DNA from: Patagioenas fasciata
Taxonomy: Eukaryota; Chordata; Aves; Columbiformes; Columbidae
Reading direction: 5' to 3'
Assembly: GCF_037038585.1 (NCBI RefSeq)
Contig: NC_092526.1
Coordinates: 34,981,501-35,045,500, forward strand
Length of the DNA stretch: 64,000 bases
The notes under the pieces are model-generated. The model was not told the DNA's origin and did no database searches. It saw only the letters and a program-made list of their open reading frames with translations. The position numbers were made by a program, and so were the translations under genes. This document shows, piece after piece, positions 33,808-45,201 of the stretch; position 1 is the stretch's first letter; each line of letters starts with the position of its first letter.

Positions 33808-36800
33808 TGTTATCCCAGAAGCACCACGAGCTTTGCCGATGGGCTCAGCTGTGTCTAGCAGTGGGTAAAGTGCCTTGCAACGTACACCCAGTGCACCACA
33901 TCTGCAATAATAGCTTTGATGCAAGATTCCCCCTTGCACCAGCATCAGTGGTGACCTTACTGCAATGTTTTTGCACATCAGCCTCCTGCTTTGTTGATCA
34001 AGGCAATGTGTTTCTATAATTTCATTCTCTGCACCCAGTGCCTGCTGGGTAGCGGACAGGGGCTGTAGAGCAGTTATGATAGTAGAGAATAATGGTCTGA
34101 GACATGAGGAATCTAGACTGTGGGCAAATTAATTTGTCCTTGGGACTTTCATTTCTAGGTCTAATGCAGGCAACAACACTGATGTTCTCTTGTAAAATAT
34201 TTGGGGTTCAGTTGATAGCTGTCCTAATTGAAAGTGTAGTCAGACTGCCAAGTTATTTAAAATTCCTACTTCTCTGCTCATTCAGGCCTTGTAATGTAGT
34301 GTTCAATAAATCCTTTACAACACTGAGAATTTAAGACAGTTTAATAGGTTGTCACTTCAGGTTTATGTTGTTTTAGCATTTGCATAACTGCATTCATGAT
34401 TTTGGCACTTAACCCAAAGCCACAGCAGAAGTTGTAGCTTCTTGGCTCACCCAGCGACAGAAAGCAGGGTTGGGGGTAGATTGCAAGGGTTGATTTTCCT
34501 GTGGGGTGGGCAGGAATGTTCTCCATGCTGGTAAAAATAGGCTGCTTTTAGTTCAGCCAGGCTAGTGCAGCTGAAACAAACTCAAGCCTGCGGTCCTCCC
34601 ACTTCTCTTCTTTCCTGGCAGCTACTATAGGAGTAACAGATGCTCATGGGCCTTAGCTGTATGAGCTGCTGCTTCGGTCCAGGGAGCTGAGATCTTTTTC
34701 CAGAACAGAAAAATCTGGGCCAAATTCATCATCTGTGTTAAAAACCCCCGTGTCACATCATACCAAGTTGAGCTGGATGTCTCATTGAACAAAATGTCTA
34801 AGCCCCTAGAACTTGTCAGTAATTCAGCTGGGTATCTGATATAAAGAACCTTTTTACTCTCCTCCCGCTTTTGTTTTCCTTGATGAGCCATCAGCCATGT
34901 TTTCTCAGGAAAACATGTTTTAAGAACACAGTCTGCAATATCTTGGACATGGACCTAGCTTTTTGTTTGAAAGGACTTTCTGGACATGCCAGTCAGAACT
35001 GGCAGAGATTCGTTTTCCAAAAGATTTGTAAACATCTAGAGTAACCACAGTGCCCTGATATAAAATTGGAAAATGCACAGAGTAAAAACCAGATGTGTGC
35101 AATACAAGATGCACGCTCCAAGCATCTCATATTGCACAAAGGCTTCAAAAGCATATTAGTTAGCAGAAAAAAATGATTTGTAATTACTTTTTGATGGTGT
35201 CTGGATGAGAAAGTAGAGTGCTCAGTTTGACTGCTGAAATAACAGGGAGTAGAATACCAGGAGTATGCTGGAGGCAAGATGAATTGAGTTTTCAAAGCCA
35301 GAGTCCAAAAGATGCTAAACGCCAAACAGTGATGCAAGTTTGGTTCTGTCTCACAGAACTTGAGATGGTTTCTGCCTGCTGGAAGATGATGAAAAAGAAT
35401 CTTTGTTATGGAATGGATGTTGAGCTCCTGTTTATGCAAGATTTTCTCAACTGTAGTTGTCCTAATACCACCTTTGTAATCTAGTTTCTAAATCTTAGCT
35501 AAGAAACTTCTTCCCTAAACCCCTGACTACCTGGCTGTAAGGTTTAGGAGTATATAGTGCTGTTTCCCCTGTCCCTGTTTGGCTGCATTGCTATTGATGT
35601 ATCTGGCTTTATCTACATTGTTCTAAAATCCACAGCAAGCATTTTAATTTTGTCTGTCAATGTGACTGTATAGGTACTTTTCTTACTGTAAGGCAGATTC
35701 CTTAACCTCTTCTAGTTCCTAGCTGGTTTCTAGGAAACAGCAGGTGTCCAGTCAGAAAACCGCCACCACTAGAGCCCATTTGCAATCTTGTTTTCTTGAC
35801 AATTTTCCCACCTTTGAAAAATCTTTTGGAGAGCTCTTTTAAAGCCAGTTCTATTTTCGGAGACACTTTAGCTTCATCTTGACCTCAAAATCTGACTGAG
35901 CCAATATCAGATTCGATATTCTTCAGGTTTCTTTTTTTTTTCCCATACAGAAACTTGACACTTCCACTTTGTACCAGCTGTGATGAAGGAGATTCATTAG
36001 AATTTCTGTAGGAACATGCTCCCTTGTTAATGTGTTAGGAGGGTGGTAACAGCTGCTGTGAACTGGCAGTGCCCTTGGCGTCTCCTGGAGTTCAGACAGC
36101 AAGGGCAGAGTGAGACAAGAGAAGGTGAAGGTAGCAGCTGGAGGAATGTGGGGAATTAAAACAAATGGAGGATACCCTTCAGTCTTGCCAAATGTAAATG
36201 AATGCTCTTTATCACTGGCATCCAGCTAAAAAAGAAGAAATGAATGAGCTAATGAGATGCTGAAATTAATGTGGCATGCAAGGATGGCACTGAGCAGGGT
36301 TGGGAAGCAGGTGAAAGTTGAAGTGAGGTGACAGTTTCAGAAACAGCTCCCACCTTATCTTTTGAGCATGCTTGCAAAGTGTTTGCTGAATTAGAGAGGC
36401 TTGATGTCTGTATCCTGTCTTGCACGTGTGTGTTTGCTGCTGTTTGTGTTCTCCGATTTTAAATTATTCAGGCTGAATGGAGCAGCAGCTTGTTAAACAA
36501 GGAGCCTGTTAGAGAGCAAGACCTGTGCTTGGAAGGAGGCAGAGGGACAGGACTGACTGGTGGAGCTGTGGTGGCTCCTTGAAACTGCTTTGATCTGAAC
36601 CTTGATACAAAGACATGGGGTAGAAATGTGAAGGTCCAAGGCTGTCCGCATCCTTGCCTCAGTCTTTCCCCATTCTTTCCCCTGCAGCAATGTTCCACAG
36701 CAGGAACAACTGCTGCTACAGTGCTGTCACTCCTGCCTATCCAAAAATTATTCCTGTTTCATTACCCTGAGAATGACTTACGTAGATGTTAACATTTAAC

Positions 36801-38595
36801 CCGTCTCAGAAACTTGAGAAGTAGACAAGCCTAAATGTGTATTTTTCACTTTCTCTGCATTCATCAGTGTTAAAAGCTGAACATTCACTGCTTCAAAGCA
36901 GCAGTTTTGTTCATTGCTTGAGTCAGAAGTGGAGAAAAAGAACCTCTCTTGCCCTTATGCTTCCTTAAATGTCAAATGACAGGCTGTAATTGTGACAGTG
37001 CGAACATCGGTGTCTGCTACTGCATTGTCAACCAGAGCTGCTGGGAGTCACTTTCTTCAATATTTAGTTATTTCCAGGCTGTGGAATGAGAAGGGATTTG
37101 CTGTGCTTACAGGAGCTGGGCCATGTGTAGGGTGTCTCTACAGCAGGACTGGCTGACATTGGTTGCATGTGGGTATGGGATGTGGCTTTGGGGATGCTGT
37201 GGAAGCCCTGTGTGTGGAAAACTGGTGCTTACCATCTTGGTGAGAGTTGGTGGCAGAGGGCAGTATGCTTCAGTTGCTGGTCTCCAACTGCGCAGTGATA
37301 GCTTCTCTTATTTCTAGCTTTTTCACACCAAATGCATGGTCTTGGGTCTGACCTTCTGCCCCCAGAAGTTTCCTGCAGTAGTTAATTTTCTCCAAAACCT
37401 TCACAGCGTTAACAGTCTGTTTAAACAGTCATTACATCTTAGACTTTTGGGGGTAGATGATAGAGGCTGCTGTAAATGGTGTGACTTCAGCAAACAGCTG
37501 GGACAGAGTTGGACTCAGTGCAGAAATACCACTAGAGCTATCAAGTATACAGGTTGTCTGTTTTCAGCAACCTTCAGGACTTTTCTGCCACAAGATAATT
37601 TTTTTTCTTGTAGTGTGAATCAATTGTGTCTTTAAAAAAGCAAGCAAACCCACAAAATCTGAGTCATTGCTCTTTGACTTCAGTCATCCCTTAGTGAGGC
37701 CAATACGAGTGGCTATCTGATGGGGCAAAACATCTCTTGGATCTACCAGCTGCCCTGGTAGGGGTGGTAGGCGCAATTGCTCAGCCAGAGCTCTGTATGC
37801 TCCTGGCAGAAGCCTTTCTGTAAAGTGTTGAGATCGTATGGAGAGTGACCATGCATACATAAGTTTCTGGTAATTACTGTTTCACCCTTTAATTAGCTCT
37901 GTTTCCGGAAGTGTTTTCACCAGTTAGTTATGTACCAGTTAAAATTTACCTCTGCAAAACGAAACTTGTTTCCCTGTACATCAACCAAGAAATGCTAGGA
38001 CTTCTGCATGCAAGTCAGTAATGCCATTGTGATGATAGAGGTGCTGGTTCCCATGGACAAACAAACCAAACACCATCCTGTGCTGACATTGTTGGTTTGT
38101 GTCTGACTGTGAAAAATGAGTCAAGCCAAGCTCCAGCAAGCTGTAATACCTATCATTACTGTTATCTGGAAATGGTGTTGAGGAGTGACTGTCAAATATC
38201 CTGTTATACTTGCAGTCCCAGTCCACTTCAGCCTTCTGAAAGTAAATTACTTTGTGTCCCACGTAAACTCTCTGTTTTGGGTTATGTCACTGCAGACTGG
38301 TTTTCTAGTAAGTTGCAGAAAAGTAGAGAAAAAGCTGCCCTAAAGTTTTACTCTTCAAGCTTGATGGGTAGTTCCAAAATCAGGGTCAGCTTTACTGCCT
38401 GTCACTTTTCAGCCAAGGTGGTGAAATGCACTTGGACAGGGATTTCGAAAGCTTTCTTCGCACCAGTAATTGTTGGAACTTGGATTGTGCGGCACCCAAA
38501 TGCCAAACAACCTACAAGGAATTTTGAAATCGTCTTTGATATACATGGACTCCTTCTACATGAAAGGTGGTAAAATCTGCCAGAGACATCAGCTC

Positions 38596-38615
38596 TTTTT
38601 TTTTTTTTTTTTTTT
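38596..38615. repeat. T20 homopolymer
   Basis: Uninterrupted run of T. Confidence 0.85.
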
Positions 38616-40065
38616 AAGATTAAGCTTGCTTTGCGAAGCTGCTGTGCCTTTCTTCAAGGCAGTGGAGTTTTTGCAAGAACTTGGCAAGCAGGCAGGATGC
38701 TGTATGCTCTTGTCACCTCATGTAAGCTGTAACAAATGTCAGTGGGAGTCTCGTGCTTAAAGGCACAGATCCCTGAAGAGCATTATACAAAGTCAACTCA
38801 TGGTCCACAATCCTTTCCTATCTAGGAAAAGCGCTCACTGAGTAGAAACCTCTGGACTACATGCCTAACTTCAGCTTTCACCACAGTTTTCGGCAAGATT
38901 TTTGGACAGCCTTATTCTTTCTTTCATTTCATTCAATATTAAGACCTTTGTCCCCTTTGTCTTCTAGTGTGGTATCTTGCAAATGGTCAGAAGATGTTTT
39001 GTATGTCTTGATGTTTTGGCAGACAGATGTTTTGGTACACTTACCTGTGTACCTGGAGAATGACCCCTCTGTAATGCAGGTAGCTAGAGATGTTTTTCCA
39101 CTTACCAAATGATTGTTTAGTGTTCTGACTTGCTACTCAAATTATAGATTTATATTAAGTACGCTACTTTTTAAGTATTAACAGCAATAGCTAATTGTAT
39201 TGTAAGATAATTATTTTACTCAATGACAAAATACTTCCCAGGAACTCTTAACTTTTAAATCAGCACTAGCTTGCTCCTGGCTTTCCTGCTGCTTTCTTTC
39301 AAATTTGACAGCTATCAGTGGCTTTGTAGAGGCTTTTCTCATGAATGTTTGTTGTCACGCTTCTGTGGTGATTGCTTCTCTGAGCTAATACAACTGAGAG
39401 TGTTCCCCAAAGGTCTTACCAAGACTGTTCATGCAGTTTAGACCCCGTGGCTATTTCAAATTTACATAAGCTATTGCTGTGCTCCTGGACTATTTATTTT
39501 CCACTCAACTGTCTGTTTTGTGGTGGATTTTTTTTAATTTGTTCTCTTTTTATTTATTTTGGGGGTTATGAAATTTTCACTGGAAAAGTGCAAGTGGAAA
39601 GCATAGTTAAATCTTAATTCTGCCCTTCACTGTCATCTAACCTGTCTAGTTTTGAAAATGTGTCAACAAATTGAAAAACCCTAATAGCAAACACTGTAAT
39701 TAAAAAAATGTATCCTGGGAGATTTTCAGGATGCTTCCTATATTGTAACAGTGATGCCAGTGGTATGTATGTTACCTTGGAGGAATAACTGCAACAAATT
39801 CTAGATGGGAAATTAGAGGCGTGACCTTTGTAATGCTACCAAAATAGCAATAGGGAGCATTGCTGAGAGCTGCCTGTGAGAGAGGATCCAATGCATGTCA
39901 GCTTCTTGCTGCAAACTGACAGCTCAGCTCCATCCATGTCCCCCTTTCTGTGCTGCTTTCTTCAGTGTCCCACCTGGTGGTAACTCTGCTGAGATTTCTT
40001 TCCTCCAGTGTAGAGAAGCTGCCATAAGGACATATTTGGATTATTTTTTAAAACACTAGGAAGAA

Positions 40066-40083
40066 TTTTTTTTTTTTTTTTTT
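40066..40083. repeat. T18 homopolymer
   Basis: Uninterrupted run of T. Confidence 0.85.
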
Positions 40084-41166
40084 GAGGCACCTTTCCTATA
40101 TCTTCCAGTGATGCAGCTTATATCATGGAAATTGAAATACAAACGTGGAGCTTCGTGCAAGCTTCTGAAGTGTGAGGGACGTCTGTTGTTAGTGTCATGG
40201 GCAGGCTCAGGAATAGACAGTGCTGCTGACAGCAGACAGGAGAAGATCTGTCCGGACAGCATTAATCACAGGCTTTGGCAGGCTGGGTATTTGAAGCCAA
40301 GCACAGATGGCTGCCCATTCTGCAGCCGCTCCCTTCAAGAACAAACTTGCCATTATTTGTAGCGTGGTGGTATTTTGTGAATTTATCTCATTTTAGCACA
40401 TTTTATGTCTTGCGCTTTCACCAGGTAGGGATGCTCTAGTTCTCTACAGTGACACTGAGCTGGCAGCTCAAATTTGATTCCCCACTGTGCTTCTTTCCTG
40501 TGTTGGTGCAGGATGTGTGTCCTTGTGTCTGGTATCTCATGCTATTTAAATGTCTTTTATTTGAAAGGGCTCTGCTTAAGAAGGGAAATAGATCTCTCTC
40601 AGGTTGAGTAATACTGCTTTATCTCCTTTCATCCCAATCAAAATATCACTGTGAGGAAATATAATGCAGATTGTCAGTGAAAACATTCTTCAACAGCTTT
40701 GCATCTGGAAATTATCCTGGAAATACCATTGTTCATTGATAATTGATTAACAGAAACTCTTTACATAGTCATTAACATACCTGACTGAGGTCTTGCTAAT
40801 AATCAGCTGTGTTAGTGCTTTCATCAGGGTAACAAAGGAAGGAAGTCAAATCTCGCAGCACATTTTCAGTGTCTCTGTGGAACAGAAACGTAACTGTGAA
40901 GGTCATCATCTCAGTTGCCTAATCCAGATGGTGCTATCACATCAGCAAAGCACCTAGAGCTCTGCTGGTGTTAAAACCCTCAGTGGACAGTGAAGATCTC
41001 AGCCAGCTCCTCCAGGACTCCCACATCGTCATCCCACACAGTTCTAATTCACCAGCACTAGTTGGGATAACAATATCCTTCCGAGTTGGAAGTAGTTTGT
41101 TTTAGTCCAACAGCTGCTCTTTGAATATAGATACATAATTTATTGATCCCTTTGTGATAAGTGATT

Positions 41167-41360
41167 TGTATTGGGTGCAGGTGCCCAGGAGCTGGTGGGG
41201 GCTGCAACCAGGGCTCTGTGAAGGTCCCAGCTGTCTCCAATGGACCCAGCAGGGGCACAGCTGAGCCCGTCAGCCACAGGTGAGGCACATCTGGGAGAAT
41301 GCTATTTAAGCAAGTGCGAACACACCAGAGAGCAGTAAGGAAGAAAAAGCAGAGAGTTAT
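41167..41360 (+). mobile_element. LTR 5' fragment, same family as 33108-33978, opposite strand
   Basis: Begins TGTATTGGGTGCAGGTGCCC. It follows the sense-strand order of the family: GGGGGCTGCA, CAATGGACCCAGCAGGGGCA, AGCTGAGCCCGTCAGC, GGCACATCTGGGAGAAT, TATTTAAGCAAG, then GAGAGCAGTAAGGAAGAAAA. The matching blocks in the other copy (reverse complemented) are GATGGGCTCAGC, TTATCCCAGA and CTTAAATA. Similarity fades after about 41360, so only the first 190 or so bases (U3 and TATA region) remain. It is a truncated, non-coding relic. Confidence 0.7.
41303..41310 (+). promoter_or_regulatory. TATA box of LTR fragment
   Basis: TATTTAAG, in the same place relative to the LTR start as in the copy at 33.1-33.98 kb. 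Any activity is speculative. Confidence 0.45.
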
Positions 41361-42799
41361 TCGTCTGGGAAGTTGGTGTTTTTAACAGCACTGTCTGTGT
41401 AAGGAACTAGCTATTAATGGGATAGTTTTAGTGAAGGATTTCAAAGTGCTGGTTAAACTACATGGCAGCTTGTTCAAATAAAATTACCCAAGAACTGCAG
41501 GTATTTGTAAGCTCAGTACTTGAATGTTCACAATGTACCTGATGTAAAGATCGTGTTCTGTTGAGGACGATCCTTTTCTTCACTATGAAAATGCTGATCT
41601 TCTGTAAAAGTAAGTCTGTGTGTGTGTGCATGTAAAATGTAATTAAGCAGAGAGTGTCTGATTGCTGATTAAAATCAGTGACTATGAATAACTCTAATGT
41701 TAAATACTGCCTGAGCCTGGCAGAGTTGGTGGTTGATGTTTTCTGTTAGTTCAGCGCTTAAAGAAGAGCCTTAAGAGTGAGAATAATGTTGTATTTGAAT
41801 GGTGGCTAACTCACTATCCATAGCCTGGCACTGAGGATAGGGTGCTATTGCATATGATCCTTATGTTAAAGCTGAGTTGTGACAGAAAAACAGAAACTAT
41901 TCCTCCTGCTTCCAGTCTGGGAAGGCATGCACTTTTCACCAAATTACACCCTTTAGTACTTGCTGTTGCAATGGTTGCTCCAATAGGATGGTTAAGGAAT
42001 CTCAAGGATTCCCCCAGCATTGTGGTGGTTCAAATAGGTGGCATCTACTGGAAAACTAAGGTTATTTTGTAGCATATTTTTTCATTCAAAAGCATCACTT
42101 TTGCAGGCAACTATATTGTGCTAGCAGAACAAATTTTCAGTGAGCAGCTGATAAAATTCATAATTAATGAACTTTGGCTACCACAATGCTCATTTTGTTC
42201 AAAATAAGCTTGTGTTCCCCACTTGCTTTTCTAAATACTAATGAATCTACCATTAGTGGAATCAAATGTCATTTAGATGTATATAGCCTAGGGGAAAAGC
42301 ACATTCTTCAGCTGTTCAGTACCTATACCAGTCTGTTTTCAGGGATATGTTGATTTTGGCCTTCTGGGTATAAAGTAGTAAGAAGAAAAACTTTCTCTTC
42401 TGTTTAAAATGCTATCTGTAGAGCAAGACGAATTTATGTCAGGTGAATACCTAAAGCATGAAATGGACAGAGATGCCTATGTGAGCTGGCTGTCTTCTTC
42501 AATATCAGCATCTCCTTCCCATTGCTCTCCTCTCTCTTGGGGGAAATATCTACAGAGCTTTGCTGTAGCCTGCCTAAAGGCATCTCCTTCCCAGTCAGAC
42601 AGCAGTGCAAGTGGTGGGCTGGGAGGGTTAGAAAGGCTTTGAGCTCCCCATGGAAAAGGGTGAGTGTAGTTCTGAGGAACCTTCACCATAAGAGCCTTGG
42701 GGGAGATACCCACAGAAGTATCAGGCTCTTGACCTGAAGAGGGAAAGCCAAGCAGTGCAACAAACAGCACAGAGAAGGAAACAATTATCTTCTTTTATC

Positions 42800-42818
42800 T
42801 TTTTTTTTTTTTTTTTTT
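42800..42818. repeat. T19 homopolymer
   Basis: Uninterrupted run of T. Confidence 0.85.
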
Positions 42819-45177
42819 ATGTGGAGTCAGCAGCAGAGGACATCACTCATCCTCCTTCAGCTGTGTCTTGCAATGAGTGCCTTGGTAACCGAAGCTGATA
42901 ACTCAAGGACAGAATCTTCCCTGGTTTTATGGACTTTTTTTGGCATTTCTAGCTCAGGAGCTTCTCCTGTTTGAGGTTGACCAAATAATCAGGCCATACT
43001 ACAGAAAAACTGACAAGTTTCAGGCAGTGGTAGCAGTAAGCCCTCTTTTGTTTTGTCAGAGACAGCAGTCGAAGAAGTGGCTGGATGTGGTGGTTGTGTT
43101 GTTTAAACAGTAGTAGTTGGTCCTGCATAGCACCTGGGAGATGATAGAGATATTTGTATTCGTGTACGTTCCCTGTTGCCATGATGCTGTGTTGCCGCCT
43201 CCTCTGCAAAGCCACCTTACTTTGTCCACACCAATGGCCGTGAGAAAACTGTTGGACTGGGAAAGAGGGATTTTAAATTGAATCTCTGAACGCTCTGTTG
43301 TTCAAGTCTCTTTACAGGCAGACTGACATTCTGGAATGGCATTCTCTCAGCTAGCAGACACTTGCCAGAAACTTGGGTAAACTCCTTGTACTGTCTTTTC
43401 TGAGGAGATACCCATTCAGCGTCTTGCAAAAGGCAAACTCAGACACTGGTGTGAAGCTCACAAGTCCATGGACAGCTCTGTGCTACTGATTCACCGTGTC
43501 AATTTTGGCTTTCTCTTGGCTGGCTCATACTTTGTAGAGCAAATAAAAGGTGTCTGGACTTTGAAGTGGCAACAAAGAGGGCTTGGGGTGTATGTTGGCA
43601 GAGCAGATAGGACCATATGAGGTTGCACAGAGATTGAGCAGTTCTGTGCATACTTGGAGGGTGAGACTAATAGTAACTTGAGCCATTAAGATAATTAATG
43701 TGAAATTAATTTTTACAGGACTTTCTTCCTCCTGTCTTTGCTCAAAGATTAAGGATGAGCTCTGTCTATAGGTGCTTGCTCTTCACGAACCAAGAGGTAT
43801 CTGCAAGTTTTCTTACAGTACAGAAGGAGTATTGTTCTGACCAGTGGGAGAATGGGAGGCTGTGTTCATGGGACACTGGGAGAAGAAAACAAAAGATGCT
43901 TTCTGAGTCTAGAGTCTGTTGTTTTGGGGTGCTTAGTTGGGTTTGTTTTTCTTTTGCTAGTACTAGTGCAAGTGGCGCAGCTCACTGAAATGACAGGGCT
44001 AGCAAGGAAAACCTTGAGCCTTATCGAACTTAAGGCTGCCAGAAGAACTGATGTGACAAGTGAGTCTCCCTTGCAGACAGTGCATTGGTAGAGGGTTGTT
44101 TCTTTGCAGGCAGGTTCAGTGATCTGAGTGCATTAGGAGGATGAGCAGCGGAACTGATTATTTGGTGCTGGGAACTCTCTAAGTCTATAACAAAAGGGCA
44201 GTCCAGGCTTTGGCTCTCTGGATTGTTCAGGCTGGCATCAGTGGATAAATTGTTTGCAGAAATGTGCAGAATTAGCCCTGGACGCTCAGGTGACCAGTAG
44301 AATATCCATGAAACAACCAAAGCTGAGGAAACATGAGCTGGGAATGTTTAATTGGTGAAAATGAAGGAGACCTCTACAGCCGGCTCAAGTAGGGTTAAGA
44401 ATCGCAGTGTGATCAGATGCTCACATCTGTCAAGCCAGAGCAGGATTTTTAATCTTCAAACCAACCTTCAGATTAGCTCTGCCCTGGCAGAGATGCTGTA
44501 ATTTATTACTTTTCATCTAATTGAGTGAGATGGTTGCCTTAAGTGTGGCAAGAACATATCACCCAGAGACTTATCAGCGAGGGCAAGCGCACTTTCCCTG
44601 CTTTCAGATCTTGGAGACTGTGTCTAGTAGGAAATTAATGTATGTCTAAGGTGGCTCAATTTTTTCTACTAAAAACTACTTCACTTCTTCCTTACTATAT
44701 CTGCTGCAAATGTTTACCTTCAGCCTGCTGCTGATCCTGTTGGTAGGAGAAGCTGCCTATGCAATATTGTGGAACTGTGTTAGGAGACGAATTCAGGTGC
44801 TGGGACGTGTCCTGTGTGGGTGCAAATGCCAACCTATGTCATAAGATATACGTGGTCACTTAAATGCTGTAACTTTCATTTATCAGTGGACAGAGATGGG
44901 GTCAGGACAGAGACCCTTCTCATGGGTTGTGGGAGGTCCTGGAGGCTTCTAAGGTGCCATAGGGAAGGGGTGACAGACCAGAAGCTGCCCATTGAAAATA
45001 GGAAATTTGGCTCTGCGTGGGAACAGAAGTGGAAAAGTAACACTGATTCACGATTCAATGACATTTTTAGTGGTGGGGGGGGTCTGTTTGTTTTTTTGAG
45101 ACTTTCCCATCCTATTTGGGACAAGAAAACCCATGGGTCTGAAGCTCTCAAGAAGCATTATTCCTATTCAGCTGCTT

Positions 45178-45201
45178 TATTATTATCTATATATATATTT
45201 A
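45178..45201. repeat. TA-rich microsatellite
   Basis: TATTATTATC followed by five TA units. Confidence 0.6.

Larger units (their letters stand above)
33108..33978 (-). mobile_element. Near full-length solo LTR, avian endogenous retrovirus
   Basis: On the + strand the element begins TGTGATGGGTTGACCTTAGC and runs through blocks typical of a bird LTR: GGGAGAAAATATGACAGAAA, CATGGGTCAAGATGAAGACA, ATCATTTACCAGTTACTGTC, then a minisatellite of CTGCTCCAG / CCATGGGCTGCAG units, then TTCTTAAATATGTTATCCCA and GATGGGCTCAGC. Its sense strand is the minus strand, where TATTTAAG (33807-33800) is the TATA box. The edge at 33108 is clear (TG terminus); the other edge near 33978 is uncertain. No internal viral genes lie beside it, so it is a solo LTR formed by recombination, old and diverged. 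It shares its family with the fragment at 41167. Confidence 0.85.
33979..41166. other. Intergenic DNA, no gene identified
   Basis: No exon chain or known RNA gene. T20 at 38596-38615 and T18 at 40066-40083 are the only clear repeats. A 158-codon + frame at 38097-38573 has no recognisable domain. AT-rich, homeodomain-motif-rich sequence around 36160-36320 and 40640-40860 may be conserved non-coding DNA. Confidence 0.4.

Noticed and set aside
33558-34019. 153-codon plus-strand frame
   Set aside because: It lies within the LTR minisatellite and is antisense to the element; a by-product of the repeats.
38097-38573. 158-codon plus-strand frame
   Set aside because: No family resemblance, no coding periodicity that I can see, and no promoter or splice context. 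Likely chance.
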